64,000 bases of DNA from Methylobacterium sp. NMS14P (lineage in GTDB: Bacteria > Pseudomonadota > Alphaproteobacteria > Rhizobiales > Beijerinckiaceae), in NCBI RefSeq assembly GCF_028583545.1, contig NZ_CP087106.1, positions 4,150,501 through 4,214,500 on the forward strand. Reading direction: 5' to 3'. A model generated the notes under the pieces. The model saw only the letters and a program-made list of their open reading frames with translations, did not search any database and was not told the DNA's origin. How positions within the stretch are numbered: the stretch's first letter is position 1; each line of letters starts with the position of its first letter. Below are positions 46,301 through 57,464 of this stretch, one piece after another. A program made the position numbers and the translations under genes.

Positions 46301-46800
46301 CCGAAATGGCCGCCGACATGGTCAGCTACATGGCCAGCCGCATGGCCCGCGAGCGGAGCCGCGGCCGGCGCGTAGTCGGGGGCGATGGCGGCGGGGCGGC
46401 GCGGCTGGCGCACCAGCACGCCCGGCGAGGAGGCGCTGCGGTCGATCCGGCTCTCGAAGGGCGGGGCGTCCAGGGCGTCGAGACTCGCCCGGTCGTCGAA
46501 GACCTGGGCCGGCCAGTGCGGCTCGGGCGCCGCGGCGCGCGGTGCGCGCTCGGAGCCCTCGCGGCCGACCATCGCGCCCGGCGGGGTGAGCCAGCTCGGC
46601 TCGGCCCGGCGCCCGGGAGCGCCGTAGGACGGGCGGGCGGGCAGGCCGGCGGGGGAGCCGGAGAGGCGGCGGGTGAGGCTCGCGCGGAGCGCCATCAGCC
46701 GGTGCGCCAGGGCTCCCAGGGAGAGGCCCGAGCGGTCGCCGCCGCGGACAGGGCGGGCGGGGTCACGGTGGGAGTACGGAGGCCGTCCCGATGCGCGCAT
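43330..46800 (-). CDS. ftsK: DNA translocase FtsK
   Basis: 1156-aa FtsK/SpoIIIE motor that pumps chromosome ends at the septum. The first about 650 residues are low-complexity Ala/Pro/Arg/Glu sequence with a helical [18 protein letters not shown] stretch and three exact ADAER pentapeptides (45201-45245). No run long enough for membrane helices is visible, unlike the four-helix N-terminus of typical FtsK. The motor begins near residue 690 ([16 protein letters not shown]) with Walker A GTTGSGKS, Walker [13 protein letters not shown] and [13 protein letters not shown]. The gamma domain at the end ([18 protein letters not shown]) reads polar DNA sequences. ATG at 46800; ATG at 46695 is an alternative. 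Confidence 0.93.
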   Translation of the reverse strand: MRASGRPPYSHRDPARPVRGGDRSGLSLGALAHRLMALRASLTRRLSGSPAGLPARPSYGAPGRRAEPSWLTPPGAMVGREGSERAPRAAAPEPHWPAQVFDDRASLDALDAPPFESRIDRSASSPGVLVRQPRRPAAIAPDYAPAAAPLAGHAAGHVADHVGGHFGGHVAPPVAAPAPAAPSAVRYTRTPDSVLQERRQRALEAERVALERARAEAQAAALALETERAARDEAERERIERARIAAEEAERADAVPTLPEAAASDAEPVPLWRQPFVAPPGVRFFRTPDRRPVRPAVELAASTAAIAPVAAAPVAAALVETVAEAPARDWSDLPDWSEVQPWFDGGDWSSVDAWSALEAQPAEVAPNPAAVAAPAASDERFVSMPLDISHLRSLPPRPVYVLDRLVRFDQPPRPADGQDNGTEADQRMDEAASIRSAFLPPVAPPAASGLSLVFGPGSAAAGPPAAPASEASRRAPALSAMAARAAIRAAGQPSAVPPALPAQPEAVPAPVVAAPVAARADAERADAERADAERVVIPMTPRPVLLRGKLAPQPEPVEADVVAEAEAEPVAATVEAVEVAALPVPAPASVPMVAPRAHLIPAGRHLEIAPIENADYELPSLDLLALPAPGGSEEVDADVLEQNALNLQQTVQDFGVRGDILAVRPGPVVTLYELEPAPGTKSSRVIGLSDDIARSMSAVSARVAVVPGRNVIGIELPNETRETVYLRELLSSADFAESKHKLALCLGKNIGGEPIIADLARMPHLLVAGTTGSGKSVAINTMILSLLYRLKPEECRLIMVDPKMLELSVYDGIPHLLSPVVIDPKKAVIALKWAVREMEERYKKMSKIAVRNIDGYNARMKEARDRGETITRTIQTGFDRHTGEAVYEDEAMDLAPLPYIVIVVDEMADLMMVAGKDIEGAIQRLAQMARAAGIHLIMATQRPSVDVITGTIKANFPTRISFQVTSKIDSRTILGEMGAEQLLGQGDMLFMAGGGRTTRVHGPFCSDSEVESVVAHLKRQGRPSYLDAVTADDAPEEPAKEGGRSGRGSKAAAADKAERSDEPEEEAPVFDIGAFAAAAGGDSDDLYKQAIEVVLRDQKASTSYIQRRLQIGYNRAASIMERMEIEGIVGPANHAGKREILVAGAPHMSSGMYDDE
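45201..45245. repeat. three exact 15-bp tandem repeats within ftsK
   Basis: Unit GCTCGGCGTCGGCGC at 45201-45215, 45216-45230 and 45231-45245, encoding ADAER repeats in the disordered linker. Likely to vary in copy number by slippage. Confidence 0.9.
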
Positions 46801-47140
46801 GGGTTCTCAGACGATACTCGAAACAGGGATCCGCCGACGCGCGGCGGCTGTTCCTGAGTTAGGCCATTCGTCGTTAATGGAGGCTTGCCGCCGGCCGCGG
46901 TGCGGAAACCATGCGGGCTGATCGGCCCGGCCATCCGGCCGGAGCCCGCATCGCCGCGGCCGTGCCGTCACGCCGCCGGAGACCGTTCTGAACGCGCAAG
47001 CTCGAGGGAACGACGCCCGATGTACCGGAAATCGCGATCTGGTCCCCGTCCGGAGGCGCCGCGCCGCGGCGCCTCGGGATGATGTCGCGTTCAGGCTAGC
47101 GCGAACAGACTCCGCGCCGCCGCCCGCCCGCGTCCCCTAT
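46801..47140. other. intergenic region between divergent ftsK and nadE
   Basis: 340 bases without a credible gene. It holds a 9-bp hairpin (GAGGCGCCG at 47053-47061 with CGGCGCCTC at 47067-47075) without a T-run, and a less GC-rich patch near 46855-46880 that may be the ftsK promoter. Confidence 0.5.
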
Positions 47141-47176
47141 ATGACTCGCAGCCACCACTCATCCGGACAGGTGCCC

Positions 47177-49240
<2,064 letters not shown>

Positions 49241-49355
49241 CCGTCACAAACTCGACCGATTGTGCCATTATGAGCACGGTCAAGCCGATTCTTCGCAATG
49301 CGAAATCTTGTATTGGGAAAATTGGCTTCGAGGGCGGCCAGGCGGAGGACTTCGG

Positions 49356-49586
49356 ATGCGAAGCTACAACCTGTTCCAGCTCAAGGGCGAGGAGGGCCTC
49401 TGCTGCGCGGTGCCGGAAGCCAGCACGGTCCCGCCCTTCATCGGGGCGGGTCGCTGGACCTTCGGCGGCAAGCTCTGCGACGGCAGCCGGCAGCCCCTCG
49501 AGTTCGACGGTCGGGCCGCCGACACCGCGGTGCGCTTCAACGGCTTCTACCTGTTCCAGACCGTGGACCGGCGCTTCATCGCCTGA
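49356..49586 (+). CDS. hypothetical protein (76 aa)
   Basis: Compact 76-aa protein starting MRSYNLFQLKGEEGLCCAVP and ending YLFQTVDRRFIA, with a central beta-rich FIGAGRWTFGGKLCDG. No signal or membrane segment. A GGAGG site eight bases before the ATG at 49356 supports the start; the region upstream (49241-49355) is much less GC-rich and probably holds its promoter. No family recognised. Confidence 0.65.
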   Translation: MRSYNLFQLKGEEGLCCAVPEASTVPPFIGAGRWTFGGKLCDGSRQPLEFDGRAADTAVRFNGFYLFQTVDRRFIA

Positions 49587-49940
49587 GCGGACCTGACCGT
49601 CGCGCATCGACTCCGGGGGGACGCCCAGGGGACCCGATCCTCGGCGCGCGGGCGAAGCCGCGCGTCCGGACCGATCACGTCACGGCGCGCAGGACGGCGT
49701 GAAGATGATCGGCGCGGCGCTGCCGGGCTGCCGCTCCGAGCGCGGAGCCGACAAGTCCGAAGTCGTCGCGCGTAAATCGTGCCGGTCCGGGACGCGGACA
49801 GCCTCTTTCCGGAGTCGTGGCGGCGGCACTTCATCGGTATCGAGCCCTATAGCGGGCCTCGACTCGGCGATCGCGACCAAGATTCCTTAAGGGCTGGCGT
49901 GCAGGTTTCGCGGAACCGTCAGCTGTCCGGAGCCGCCCGC
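49587..49940. other. intergenic region before the PilZ gene
   Basis: 354 bases. The PilZ frame is open back to 49779 but that segment matches no family. A GC hairpin near 49638-49665 (GCGCGCGGGC / GCCGCGCG) is the only structure I see. Confidence 0.4.
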
Positions 49941-50351
49941 ATGTCGGAGCATCGCAGAGAGGCGCGCCAGAGGGTCTTCCTCAAGGGCCGCATCGTCTTC
50001 AACAACGGGTCGTCGAGCCTCGACTGCCTGGTGCGCGACATGTCCCCCACCGGCGCCCGCCTCGTGATGAGCGAGGCCACCACGCTTCCGGACGGGTTCG
50101 ATCTCTACATCCCCCAGAAGGACCGGACCTACCGGGCCACCCTGCGCTGGCGCCGGGAGGACGGCATCGGCGTCACCTTCGAGGCGCCGGCCCGGGCCGG
50201 CACCGCGCCGGCCTCGCCCGATCCGGCCGCGACGGACGCCTCCGTGACCCTGCTGCTGAAGCGCATCAGCGAGCTCGAGACCGAGAACGCGGCCCTGCGC
50301 CGGCTGCTCGCCAGCATGGCCCAGTCGGGCGACTCGGCCAGCGCGGCCTGA
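49941..50351 (+). CDS. PilZ domain protein
   Basis: 136-aa cyclic-di-GMP-receptor-like protein. The PilZ domain (residues about 3-85) starts EHRREARQRVFLKGRI, with the RxxxR of the c-di-GMP site as RREAR, and continues with the DMSPTGARL strand, a variant of (D/N)xSxxG. A coiled-coil tail (LLKRISELETENAALRRLLA) suggests dimerisation. ATG at 49941; the upstream in-frame segment is not conserved-looking. Partner unknown. Confidence 0.88.
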   Translation: MSEHRREARQRVFLKGRIVFNNGSSSLDCLVRDMSPTGARLVMSEATTLPDGFDLYIPQKDRTYRATLRWRREDGIGVTFEAPARAGTAPASPDPAATDASVTLLLKRISELETENAALRRLLASMAQSGDSASAA

Positions 50352-50367
50352 GTCCCGGGCCTGAGCG

Positions 50368-50805
50368 TCAGGCCTGAGCCTCGAGCGCCGCGCGGATGCG
50401 CGCGGCGTGCTCGGCGAGGACCGCGTTGTCGGCCATCCCGCCCTCATGGCGCTTCAACGGCACGCCCTCGCGCCGCGGGATGACGTGGACGTGCAGGTGG
50501 AAGACGGTCTGGCCACCGGCCGGCTCGTTGAACTGGAACACGGTCAGACCCTCGGCCTCGAACGCCGCCTTCACGGCGCGGGCGACCGTCTGGACGCTCG
50601 CCATCAGGGCGCCGAGCGAGTCCGTGTCGGCGTCGAGCAGGCCCCGGGCCGGCGCCTTCGGGATCACCAGGGTGTGGCCCTCGCCCTGGGGCATCACGTC
50701 CATGAAGGCCAGGGTGTGCGCGTCCTCGTAGACGCGGTGGCAGGGGATCTCGCCGCGCAGGATCTTGGCGAAGATGTTGTCGGGATCGTAGCGGGCGTCG
50801 GCCAT
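50368..50805 (-). CDS. HIT family protein
   Basis: 145-aa histidine-triad nucleotide hydrolase/transferase. N-terminal DNIFAKILRGEIPCHRVYED and the triad HLHVHVIPR are canonical for the Hint/HIT branch, which cleaves AMP-linked substrates. ATG at 50805 follows ggaggcagc. Physiological substrate unknown. Converges on the PilZ gene. Confidence 0.93.
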   Translation of the reverse strand: MADARYDPDNIFAKILRGEIPCHRVYEDAHTLAFMDVMPQGEGHTLVIPKAPARGLLDADTDSLGALMASVQTVARAVKAAFEAEGLTVFQFNEPAGGQTVFHLHVHVIPRREGVPLKRHEGGMADNAVLAEHAARIRAALEAQA

Positions 50806-50963
50806 GCTGCCTCCGGGACTCCTTGAGCGGCCGCAGGTTGCACGGGGCACCGGCCCGCGTCCACACGGGAACAACCGGCCCGCCGCGACGCTTGCATCGC
50901 CGCGGCGGCGCCGTGCCGGGGCCCGACGGTCCGGCGTCCCACAGACCGCGCAGGGAGTTGCGG

Positions 50964-51923
50964 ATGGCGCACGAGAGCACGGGAGCGATCTACGCGGCGG
51001 CGGGCGCCAACCTCGCCATCGCGGCCGCGAAGTTCGTGGGCGGGGCGCTGACCGGCTCGACCGCCATGCTCGCCGAGGGCGTGCACTCGGTGGTCGACAC
51101 CGCGAACCAGGTGCTGCTCCTCGTCGGCATGAAGCGGGCCGAGCGCCCGGCCGATGCCCGCCACCCGTTCGGCTACGGGCGTGAGATCTACTTCTACGCC
51201 TTCGTGGTGGCGCTGATGATCTTCCTCGGCGGCGGCCTGTTCGCCGTCTACGAGGGGATCGAGCGGGTCCGCCACCCCGAGCCCGACGTGGATGCCGAGC
51301 TGTTCGGCTACCGGCTGCCGGGCCTCTGGGTGAACGTCGCGATCCTGGGCTTCGCCATCGCGGCGGAGGGCACGTCCTTCTTCGTGGCGATGCGCCAGTT
51401 CTGGGCCGAGAAGGGCAAGCACTCGGCCGTGCGGGCGATCCGGCGCAGCAAGGATCCGACCCTGTTCACGGTGCTCGCGGAGGACACCGCCGCCCTGATC
51501 GGCCTGCTGATCGCGCTCGCCGGCGTGGCCCTGTCCCACCTCCTAGAGATGCCGAGCCTCGACGGCTGGGCGTCGGTCGGCATCGGCCTCGTGCTCATCG
51601 GCATGGCGGCGTTCCTGATGGTCGAGACCCACGGCCTGCTGATCGGCGAGGCGGCCGATCCCGAGGTCGTCGCGGCGATCTCGGAGCTGGTCCGCGCCGA
51701 GCCGGGCGTGCTCCACGTCAACGAGGTGCTGACCCAGCACCTCGGCCCCTCCGACATCCTGGTCAATCTCAGCATCGACATGAGCGACGATCTCAGCGCC
51801 GGCGAGGTCGAGAGCCTCGTCACGCGCCTCGACCGGGCGCTGAAGGCGCGCAGCCCGGACGTGACCCGGGTGTTCATCGAGATCCAGCAGCAGGGCGACC
51901 ACACGGCGCGGGCGGCAGCCTGA
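50964..51923 (+). CDS. cation diffusion facilitator family transporter
   Basis: 319-aa CDF-type divalent-metal/proton antiporter. The TM2 metal motif is EGVHSVVDT (HxxxD). TM5 has AEDTAALIGLL, where the second pair is Glu-Asp without the usual HxxxD or DxxxD, as in the branch annotated as YdfM/ZitB-unlike CDFs. The C-terminal cytoplasmic domain (VLHVNEVLTQHLGPSDILVN) is present. Metal not predictable. ATG at 50964 follows cagggag. Confidence 0.9.
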   Translation: MAHESTGAIYAAAGANLAIAAAKFVGGALTGSTAMLAEGVHSVVDTANQVLLLVGMKRAERPADARHPFGYGREIYFYAFVVALMIFLGGGLFAVYEGIERVRHPEPDVDAELFGYRLPGLWVNVAILGFAIAAEGTSFFVAMRQFWAEKGKHSAVRAIRRSKDPTLFTVLAEDTAALIGLLIALAGVALSHLLEMPSLDGWASVGIGLVLIGMAAFLMVETHGLLIGEAADPEVVAAISELVRAEPGVLHVNEVLTQHLGPSDILVNLSIDMSDDLSAGEVESLVTRLDRALKARSPDVTRVFIEIQQQGDHTARAAA

Positions 51924-51959
51924 GGGCGAAACCTCCTCGCCGGCGAGCGCGGATACCTG

Positions 51960-52919
51960 TCAGGCGTCCTCCCCGCGCGCCGGCGGGGGCGGGCGCACCC
52001 CGTCCCAGGGAGCCGGCGACGGGAACACCTCGTCGAGGAAGGCGAGGAACGCCTTCACGTTCGGACTGCCGCGCCGGCTCTCCGGCCACAGCGCCGTGAA
52101 GACCGAGCGCTCGACCGCGAAGTCCTGCAGGACCGGCACGAGCGCTCCCCGCGCGACATGCGGGGCGGCGATGTAGGTCGGCGAGATGCCGATGCCGCCG
52201 CCGGCCACCAGCACCGCCGCGACGGCGTCGCTGAAATCCACGACGATGCCGGTATGCGGCGTGAACTCGACCCGGCGGCCGCCGACCTGGAATGGCCAGC
52301 GCAGAGCCTGGCCGGTGCTCTGGAAGCGGAAGTTCACGCAGTCATGGTCGACGAGGTCGTCCGGATGCCGCGGCGTGCCGCGCCGCGCCAGGTAGCCCGG
52401 CGCGGCGAAGGCGCAGAGCCGGTGCGGGGCGAGGCGGCGCGACACCAGCCGGGAATCCGCGAGCTCGCCGACCCGGATCGCGACGTCGATGCCCTCCGCG
52501 ATCAGGTCCACGAAGCGATCGCTGAGGCGCAGGTCGACCGACAGCTTCGGATGGCGCGCGCGGAACCGCGGCAGGGCCGGCGCGAGCAGGTGCACACCGA
52601 CCGGGATCGACGCCGCCACCTTCAGGGTTCCGGCGGGCTCGGAGCGCGCCGCGACCGCGGCCTGCTCGATCGCCTCGGCCTCGCGCAGGAGGCGCAGCGC
52701 GCGCTCCTGCAGGTCGCGACCTTCCGGCGTCAGCGTCAGCGAGCGCGTCGTGCGGGTGAAGAGGCTCACGCCGAGTCGCGCCTCCAGCCGCTGCACGCTC
52801 TTGCTCACCGCCGAGGGCGAGATGCCGAGGGAGCGGGCGGCCGCCGAGTAGCTGCCGAGGGAGGCGGAGCGGGCGAAGGCGACGATGCCCGTGAGCCGGT
52901 CGAGGCCGATCTGTTCCAT
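51960..52919 (-). CDS. LysR family transcriptional regulator
   Basis: 319-aa LysR regulator of the CrgA/DmlR-like group. Winged HTH at residues about 6-64 ([40 protein letters not shown]), then the effector domain with [23 protein letters not shown] at 52919. It diverges from the atypical SDR gene across 107 bases, and so may regulate that SDR and the following NTF2-like gene. Confidence 0.9.
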   Translation of the reverse strand: MEQIGLDRLTGIVAFARSASLGSYSAAARSLGISPSAVSKSVQRLEARLGVSLFTRTTRSLTLTPEGRDLQERALRLLREAEAIEQAAVAARSEPAGTLKVAASIPVGVHLLAPALPRFRARHPKLSVDLRLSDRFVDLIAEGIDVAIRVGELADSRLVSRRLAPHRLCAFAAPGYLARRGTPRHPDDLVDHDCVNFRFQSTGQALRWPFQVGGRRVEFTPHTGIVVDFSDAVAAVLVAGGGIGISPTYIAAPHVARGALVPVLQDFAVERSVFTALWPESRRGSPNVKAFLAFLDEVFPSPAPWDGVRPPPPARGEDA

Positions 52920-53026
52920 GACGGAATGACTGAAGCGAAGAGGGGCCCGATTATCAAGGCGGGGGCCTTGGTCCAATCTTGCGTCCCTCGGCGCTGCCCT
53001 GGCGACGAGCGGCAAGGTTTCCCGCC

Positions 53027-53749
53027 ATGAGCAGCACTCTCCAGGACCGCAGCGTCGTCGTCTTCGGCGGCACCTCGGGCATCGGCCTCGCGGCCGCCCG
53101 CCAGGCCGAGGCGGCGGGCGCGTCGGTCATCGTGGTCGGCCGCGACGCGGCGGGCGCCGAGCGCGTCGCGGCGGAGAACGGCTTCGCCGGCTGGCGCGCC
53201 GCCGACGTGACGCGGCCCGAGACGGTCGCGGCCGCCCTGGCCGACATCCCCCGCGTCGACCACCTCGCGCTGATGGCCGGCACCTTCGTGGCCGGCAAGG
53301 TCCGCGAGGCCGAGGTCGACCACCTGAAGCGGGCCTTCGACGAGCGGATCTGGGCCGCGGCTCATGCCCTGCGCGCCCTCGGCGACCGGCTGGCCGGCGA
53401 CGGATCGGTCACGCTCATCTCCGGCGCCCTGGCGGACCGTCCGAACGCTCAGGGGACCGCCGTGCTGGCGGCGGCGTCGGCCGCGATGGAGGCCTTCGCC
53501 CGCGGTCTCGCCCTCGAACTCGCACCGGTGCGGGTGAACGCGCTCTCGCCCGGCACCACCGACACCCCGCTCCTGGCCCGCACGCTCGGCGCCCACCGCG
53601 ACGCCTACGTGGCCGGCCTCACCGAGCGGCTGCCGCAGCGACGCCTCGGCACCGCCGAGGAGGCCGGCGCAGCCGTCGTCTTCCTGATGGGCAACGGCTT
53701 CATGAACGGCGAGACCCTGCACATCGACGGCGGCGGCCGCCTGATCTGA
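53027..53749 (+). CDS. SDR-like protein lacking the catalytic Tyr and Lys
   Basis: 240-aa short-chain dehydrogenase fold with an intact nucleotide motif GGTSGIG, Ser in LISGALAD and the C-terminal [12 protein letters not shown]. Where YxxxK should stand the sequence reads [12 protein letters not shown], so both Tyr and Lys are replaced (by Leu and Ser in my alignment). It may bind NAD(P) without classical catalysis, or use another mechanism. ATG at 53027. Divergent from the LysR gene and 33 bases upstream of the NTF2-like gene, probably one operon. Confidence 0.85.
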   Translation: MSSTLQDRSVVVFGGTSGIGLAAARQAEAAGASVIVVGRDAAGAERVAAENGFAGWRAADVTRPETVAAALADIPRVDHLALMAGTFVAGKVREAEVDHLKRAFDERIWAAAHALRALGDRLAGDGSVTLISGALADRPNAQGTAVLAAASAAMEAFARGLALELAPVRVNALSPGTTDTPLLARTLGAHRDAYVAGLTERLPQRRLGTAEEAGAAVVFLMGNGFMNGETLHIDGGGRLI

Positions 53750-53782
53750 GCGGCTGATCGCCCTCTACGAAGGAGAATCGCG

Positions 53783-54181
53783 ATGTCCGACATCACGGAG
53801 GCCGCACCGGCGGCGGAGCCGGACTACGACCGGCTGCTGCGCGCCAACCTGCGGCGGGTCTTCAACGAGCGGGACGCGGACGCGCGGGCGGCCGCCCTGG
53901 ACGAGTTCTACGTGGCCGAGCCGATCCTGTTCGAGCCGGACAATGTCGTGCGCGGGCGGGCCGCGATCGGTGCGGTCGCCGGGACGCTGCTGGACCGGTT
54001 CGGGCCGACCTTCCGCTTCGTGCCCGTCGGCAGGGGGGTCGGGCACCACGGAATGGGATCGCTGCGGTGGGAAGCCGGTCCGGAGGGCGGACCGGTCGCG
54101 GTCACCGGGACGGACGTCGCCGAGATCGTGGACGGCAGGATCGGCCGACTCTGGGTGCTGCTCGACCCGCCGGCCGCCTGA
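53783..54181 (+). CDS. NTF2/SnoaL-like protein
   Basis: 132-aa single-domain protein with the cone fold expected of SnoaL/NTF2 proteins: helices at the start (LLRANLRRVFNERDADARAA), EPILFEPDNVVRGRAAIGA, and a beta-sheet ending in VDGRIGRLWVLLD. Such proteins include isomerases, hydrolases and inert binders; substrate unknown. ATG at 53783 follows gaaggagaatcgcg. Likely co-transcribed with the atypical SDR. Confidence 0.8.
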   Translation: MSDITEAAPAAEPDYDRLLRANLRRVFNERDADARAAALDEFYVAEPILFEPDNVVRGRAAIGAVAGTLLDRFGPTFRFVPVGRGVGHHGMGSLRWEAGPEGGPVAVTGTDVAEIVDGRIGRLWVLLDPPAA

Positions 54182-54207
54182 GACCGGCGCCGCGAGACGA
54201 TCGGGAC

Positions 54208-55062
54208 TCAGTCGCTCCGGCCCACCTGCCGGAGGCTCAGCGCCCAGAGCCGCTCCTGGACGGCCTCGTCGCGGCTCTCGGCCGAGGAGACCTTCGGCCG
54301 CCCGTGGGAGAAGTATCGGCCGGTGACCCCGTCCAGGCCCGGGTCGCTGGCCACGTGGAGGGAGGTCTGCGCGCCCTTCTCGGGCGTGATCAGGAACGGC
54401 CGCATCAGCGCCCATGCCGCGCCGAGCAGGCCGCCCGTGTTCTTGGCGAAGCCGGTATTGACCACCCCCGGATGGACGGCGTTCACCGTGATGCCGCTGT
54501 CGCGCAGCCGTCGGGCCAGCGCGTAGGTGAACAGGACGTTGGCGAGCTTGGCCTGGGCATACGCGCCCATCGCGCGGTAGCGCCGGGCGCCCTCGACGTC
54601 GTCGAAGTCGATATGCCCCCGGTAATGGGCCGCGGAGGCGACGTTGACGATCCGCGGCTTCCCGCCCGCCGCCGCCGCGCCCTTCAGCGTGTCGAGGAGT
54701 TCGAGGGTCAGGAGCACGTAGCCGAGATGGTCGAGCGCCCAGGTCCGCTCGATCCCGTCGACGGTCAGCGTGCGCCGGTCGAAGATCGCGCCGGCATTGT
54801 TCACCAGCACGTCGAGGCGCGGATAGGCCGCCCGCAGGGTCCCGGCGAGCCGGCGGATCTCGGCCTGCGCGGACAGATCCGCGCGGTGCGGCTCCACGGC
54901 GGCGCCGGGCACCGCGGCGCGAATCCGGTCGGCGCAGGCCTGCAGCTTCCCGGGGTCCCGGCCGACGATGGCGACCCGCGCGCCGAGGCGCGCGAGCCCG
55001 AGAGCCGTCTCGTAGCCGATGCCGCCGGTCGCCCCGGTGACGAGGCAGACCGTACCGCGCAC
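54208..55062 (-). CDS. SDR family oxidoreductase, retinol-dehydrogenase-like
   Basis: 284-aa classical SDR of the retinol dehydrogenase/WWOX-like branch. TGATGGIG, NNAG, Ser in NVASAAHYRG, YAQAK and the segment NAVHPGVVNTG are present. NAD(P) preference unclear (VGRDPGK suggests NADP). Start at 55062. Converges on the NTF2-like gene. Confidence 0.88.
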   Translation of the reverse strand: MRGTVCLVTGATGGIGYETALGLARLGARVAIVGRDPGKLQACADRIRAAVPGAAVEPHRADLSAQAEIRRLAGTLRAAYPRLDVLVNNAGAIFDRRTLTVDGIERTWALDHLGYVLLTLELLDTLKGAAAAGGKPRIVNVASAAHYRGHIDFDDVEGARRYRAMGAYAQAKLANVLFTYALARRLRDSGITVNAVHPGVVNTGFAKNTGGLLGAAWALMRPFLITPEKGAQTSLHVASDPGLDGVTGRYFSHGRPKVSSAESRDEAVQERLWALSLRQVGRSD

Positions 55063-55072
55063 CGCGCCGGCC

Positions 55073-55252
55073 TCAGAACACCGCCTGACCGACCGCGAAA
55101 GCGATGACCACGATCACGATGGCGATGAGCAGGAACAGGCCGAACAGGATGCGGGCCAGCGAGCCGGCGCCGGAGGCGATGCCGGTGAAGCCGAGACCGC
55201 CGGCGATCAGCGAGATCACGAAGCAGATGAGGGCCCATTTCAGAAGGGTCAT
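55073..55252 (-). CDS. DUF1328 (YtjA) small membrane protein
   Basis: 59-aa protein with two membrane helices ([20 protein letters not shown] and [20 protein letters not shown]) and almost no loops, the DUF1328 pattern, often induced by stress. ATG at 55252. A possible EcfG promoter lies 50-75 bases upstream. The SDR gene begins 10 bases after its stop and may be co-transcribed. Confidence 0.88.
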   Translation of the reverse strand: MTLLKWALICFVISLIAGGLGFTGIASGAGSLARILFGLFLLIAIVIVVIAFAVGQAVF

Positions 55253-55300
55253 GGCGTCACTCCGGCTGCGCCCCGGCGCGGGGCCTGATGCTGCTGCCTC

Positions 55301-55325
55301 AACCGGCGCCAAGCGAGACCGTTCC
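55301..55325 (-). promoter_or_regulatory. possible EcfG-type promoter of the DUF1328 gene
   Basis: On the minus strand GGAAC (55325-55321), 16 bases, GGTT (55304-55301): one mismatch from GGAAC-N16-CGTT. Correctly placed before the gene at 55252. Confidence 0.4.
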
Positions 55326-55388
55326 GCGGATTCCCGGCCGGTCCGCTTTTATTCTTACCCGCGGTCGGTCGCGCGGGTCGCGACGCCG

Positions 55389-56768
55389 TCAGCCGGTCTT
55401 CGCCACCGGCTGCGCCGGCACGTCGGCGCGTTCCAGCATGATCTCCGCCAAGGTGTGATAGAGGCCGCCCCGACAGATCGCCTTCGAGGCCGCGTCGGCC
55501 AGCAGGGCCGCGACCATCAGCGGGATCACCATCGCGTGGTTCTGGGTCATCTCGGTGACGATGACGAAGCTGGTGATCGGCGCCTGCAGCACGCCCGTCA
55601 GGTAGGCCACCATCCCGATCAGCACGACGGCGCCCACGGGCATGCCCGGCAGGAGGCCGTGGACCGTGCCGCCGAGGCCGGCCCCGACCGCGAGGGACGG
55701 CGCGAACAGGCCGCCCGGAATGCCGCTGATCGAGCTCAGCACGGTGGCGGCGAATTTCAGGGGCGCGTAGGTCCATCCGGCCGCCGCGTCGCCGTGGAGG
55801 ATGGCCTTGGCCTCCTCGTAGCCGGTCCCGTAGGCCGCGCCCCCGGAGGCGAGGCCGCACAGGGCGACGCACAGCCCGCAGGCCGCCGCGAAGATCACGG
55901 GCCGCTTCCGGACCGTCCGCCCGGCCGCGCCTGGCAGGCCGCGGGCGAACAGGATCACGAGGCGGCTGAACAGGCCGCCCGCGAGGCCGCCGATCACCGC
56001 GATCAGCGGGACGATCCAGCCGGCCGCCAGCGGCAGGGCGGCGTCGGTCGTCCCGAAATAGGTATAGTTGCCGAGAAGCCCGAGCGAGGTCAGGCCCGCG
56101 GCCACGATCCCGGCCACGATCAGGCCGGAGGAGCGCGCCTCGTAGGCGCGTCCCAGTTCCTCGATGCCGAACACGATGCCGGCGAGGGGCGTGTTGAAGG
56201 CCGCCGCGACGCCGGCCGCGCCGCCCGCCAGGAGCAGTCCGGGCAGGCGCTCCGGGGTCAGGCGGCCGAAGGCGGCCATGATCGCGGCGCCGACCTGCAC
56301 GGTCGGCCCCTCGCGGCCCGCGGAGGCGCCGCAGAATAGGCCCAGGAACAGGACCAGCACCTTGCCGAAGGCCACGCGCGGCGAGATCAGGGAGTAGCGG
56401 AAGCCGGTATCCCGCGCGTGGCGGGCCGCGATCACCTGCGGGATGCCCGAGCCCTGCGAGTTCGGGAAGACCGTGAGGGCGAGAAGCGCGGCGAGGGCGA
56501 AGCCCGCGGGGGTCAGCACCAGGGCGATCAGCGGCGACGGCGCCGTGAGCCGGCGGAACCCGTCCTGCGCCAGGTCGGCACCCTTGGCCATCAGCACGGC
56601 GGCGAGGCCCACGCCGATGCCGCCCACGAGGAACAGCAGGCGCCCGCGCCACAGCGGGTAGGCCTCCATCGAGGCCGACCGCAGGCGCATGATCGAGCGG
56701 CGGTAGCGCGACCGCTGCGGGGGCGGGGCATCCGTCGTTTCCCGCACGTCGTCCCGCTTCTCGACCAT
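55389..56768 (-). CDS. clcA: ClC family chloride/proton antiporter
   Basis: 459-aa ClC channel/antiporter. Selectivity motifs GSGIPQ, GREGP and GIPGGLFAP are intact. The gating Glu is in GREGP and a proton Glu is in FGIEEL, so transport rather than channel activity is expected. No CBS domains. About 40 polar residues precede the first helix. ATG at 56768. Confidence 0.9.
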   Translation of the reverse strand: MVEKRDDVRETTDAPPPQRSRYRRSIMRLRSASMEAYPLWRGRLLFLVGGIGVGLAAVLMAKGADLAQDGFRRLTAPSPLIALVLTPAGFALAALLALTVFPNSQGSGIPQVIAARHARDTGFRYSLISPRVAFGKVLVLFLGLFCGASAGREGPTVQVGAAIMAAFGRLTPERLPGLLLAGGAAGVAAAFNTPLAGIVFGIEELGRAYEARSSGLIVAGIVAAGLTSLGLLGNYTYFGTTDAALPLAAGWIVPLIAVIGGLAGGLFSRLVILFARGLPGAAGRTVRKRPVIFAAACGLCVALCGLASGGAAYGTGYEEAKAILHGDAAAGWTYAPLKFAATVLSSISGIPGGLFAPSLAVGAGLGGTVHGLLPGMPVGAVVLIGMVAYLTGVLQAPITSFVIVTEMTQNHAMVIPLMVAALLADAASKAICRGGLYHTLAEIMLERADVPAQPVAKTG

Positions 56769-56887
56769 GAAAGTGCACCTCGTCCGCGCAGCCGGAGCGG
56801 ACGCTATAGCGCAACGGTCAAGGAAAGGCCTCCTGCGCGGGACGGCCGAGGGCCGGCACCCGCCTGCCGGCCCCGCCGCTCACCCGA

Positions 56888-57193
56888 TCACCACCTGTGG
56901 TGCCAAGCGGCCCGGCGCCAGCCGCCGTGATGATGCCATCCCCAGGGGCGGTGCCAGCCCGCGTGACGCCAGCCCCACCGATGGTGCCAGCCCCAGGGCC
57001 GGTGCCAGCCGTAGACCACCGGCCGCGCGTAGTAGACCGGGCGGTACGCGTAGGGGCGCCAGTTCGGCTTGCACCAGCCCGACCAGCCCCGATGGAAGCC
57101 CGGGCCGCAGCCCTGGGCGGCCTCCGCCGTACCGGCCGTGGCGGTCAAGGCTCCGAGCGCGAGAAGTGCTGCGCCTGCCAGCTTCATCCGCAT
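56888..57193 (-). CDS. GCG_CRPN-like secreted Trp/His-rich protein
   Basis: 101-aa exported protein: signal peptide (LALGALTATAGTAEAAQ), prefix QGCGPGFHRGWSGWCKPNW, then Tyr/Pro and repeated HRPWGWHH units to the end. The prefix matches that of the protein at 34365-34685. The His-rich tail could bind metal (inference). Strong site aaaggagg before the ATG at 57193. The 271-base gap upstream (57194-57464) shows no further gene. Confidence 0.75.
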   Translation of the reverse strand: MRMKLAGAALLALGALTATAGTAEAAQGCGPGFHRGWSGWCKPNWRPYAYRPVYYARPVVYGWHRPWGWHHRWGWRHAGWHRPWGWHHHGGWRRAAWHHRW

Positions 57194-57464
57194 CGTCGTC
57201 CTCCTTTCGTCGCGAGCACAGTGATGATCCGGTCCCGGTCCGACCGAGTTGCCACCGGATGATGTCCGGCCGCTCGCGATGCGCCGGAAGTGCGCTCGAA
57301 ACATCCGAGCGCCGGCGGACGTTTCTTCACAAACCTGTGTGCGTGAGACGACTGCGCTCCGGCAGCCAGAGAGCGCCTCAATACCCTTCCCGCCGGGCCG
57401 GCCATCGCGCGGCGACTGTGAGGACGTCGCCGCGCCCGTGCGATCGCGCATTGGCGGCGTCGCC

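Noticed and set aside
43360..46857. Long plus-strand frames opposite ftsK
   Set aside because: Antisense of low-complexity coding sequence, no recognisable product.
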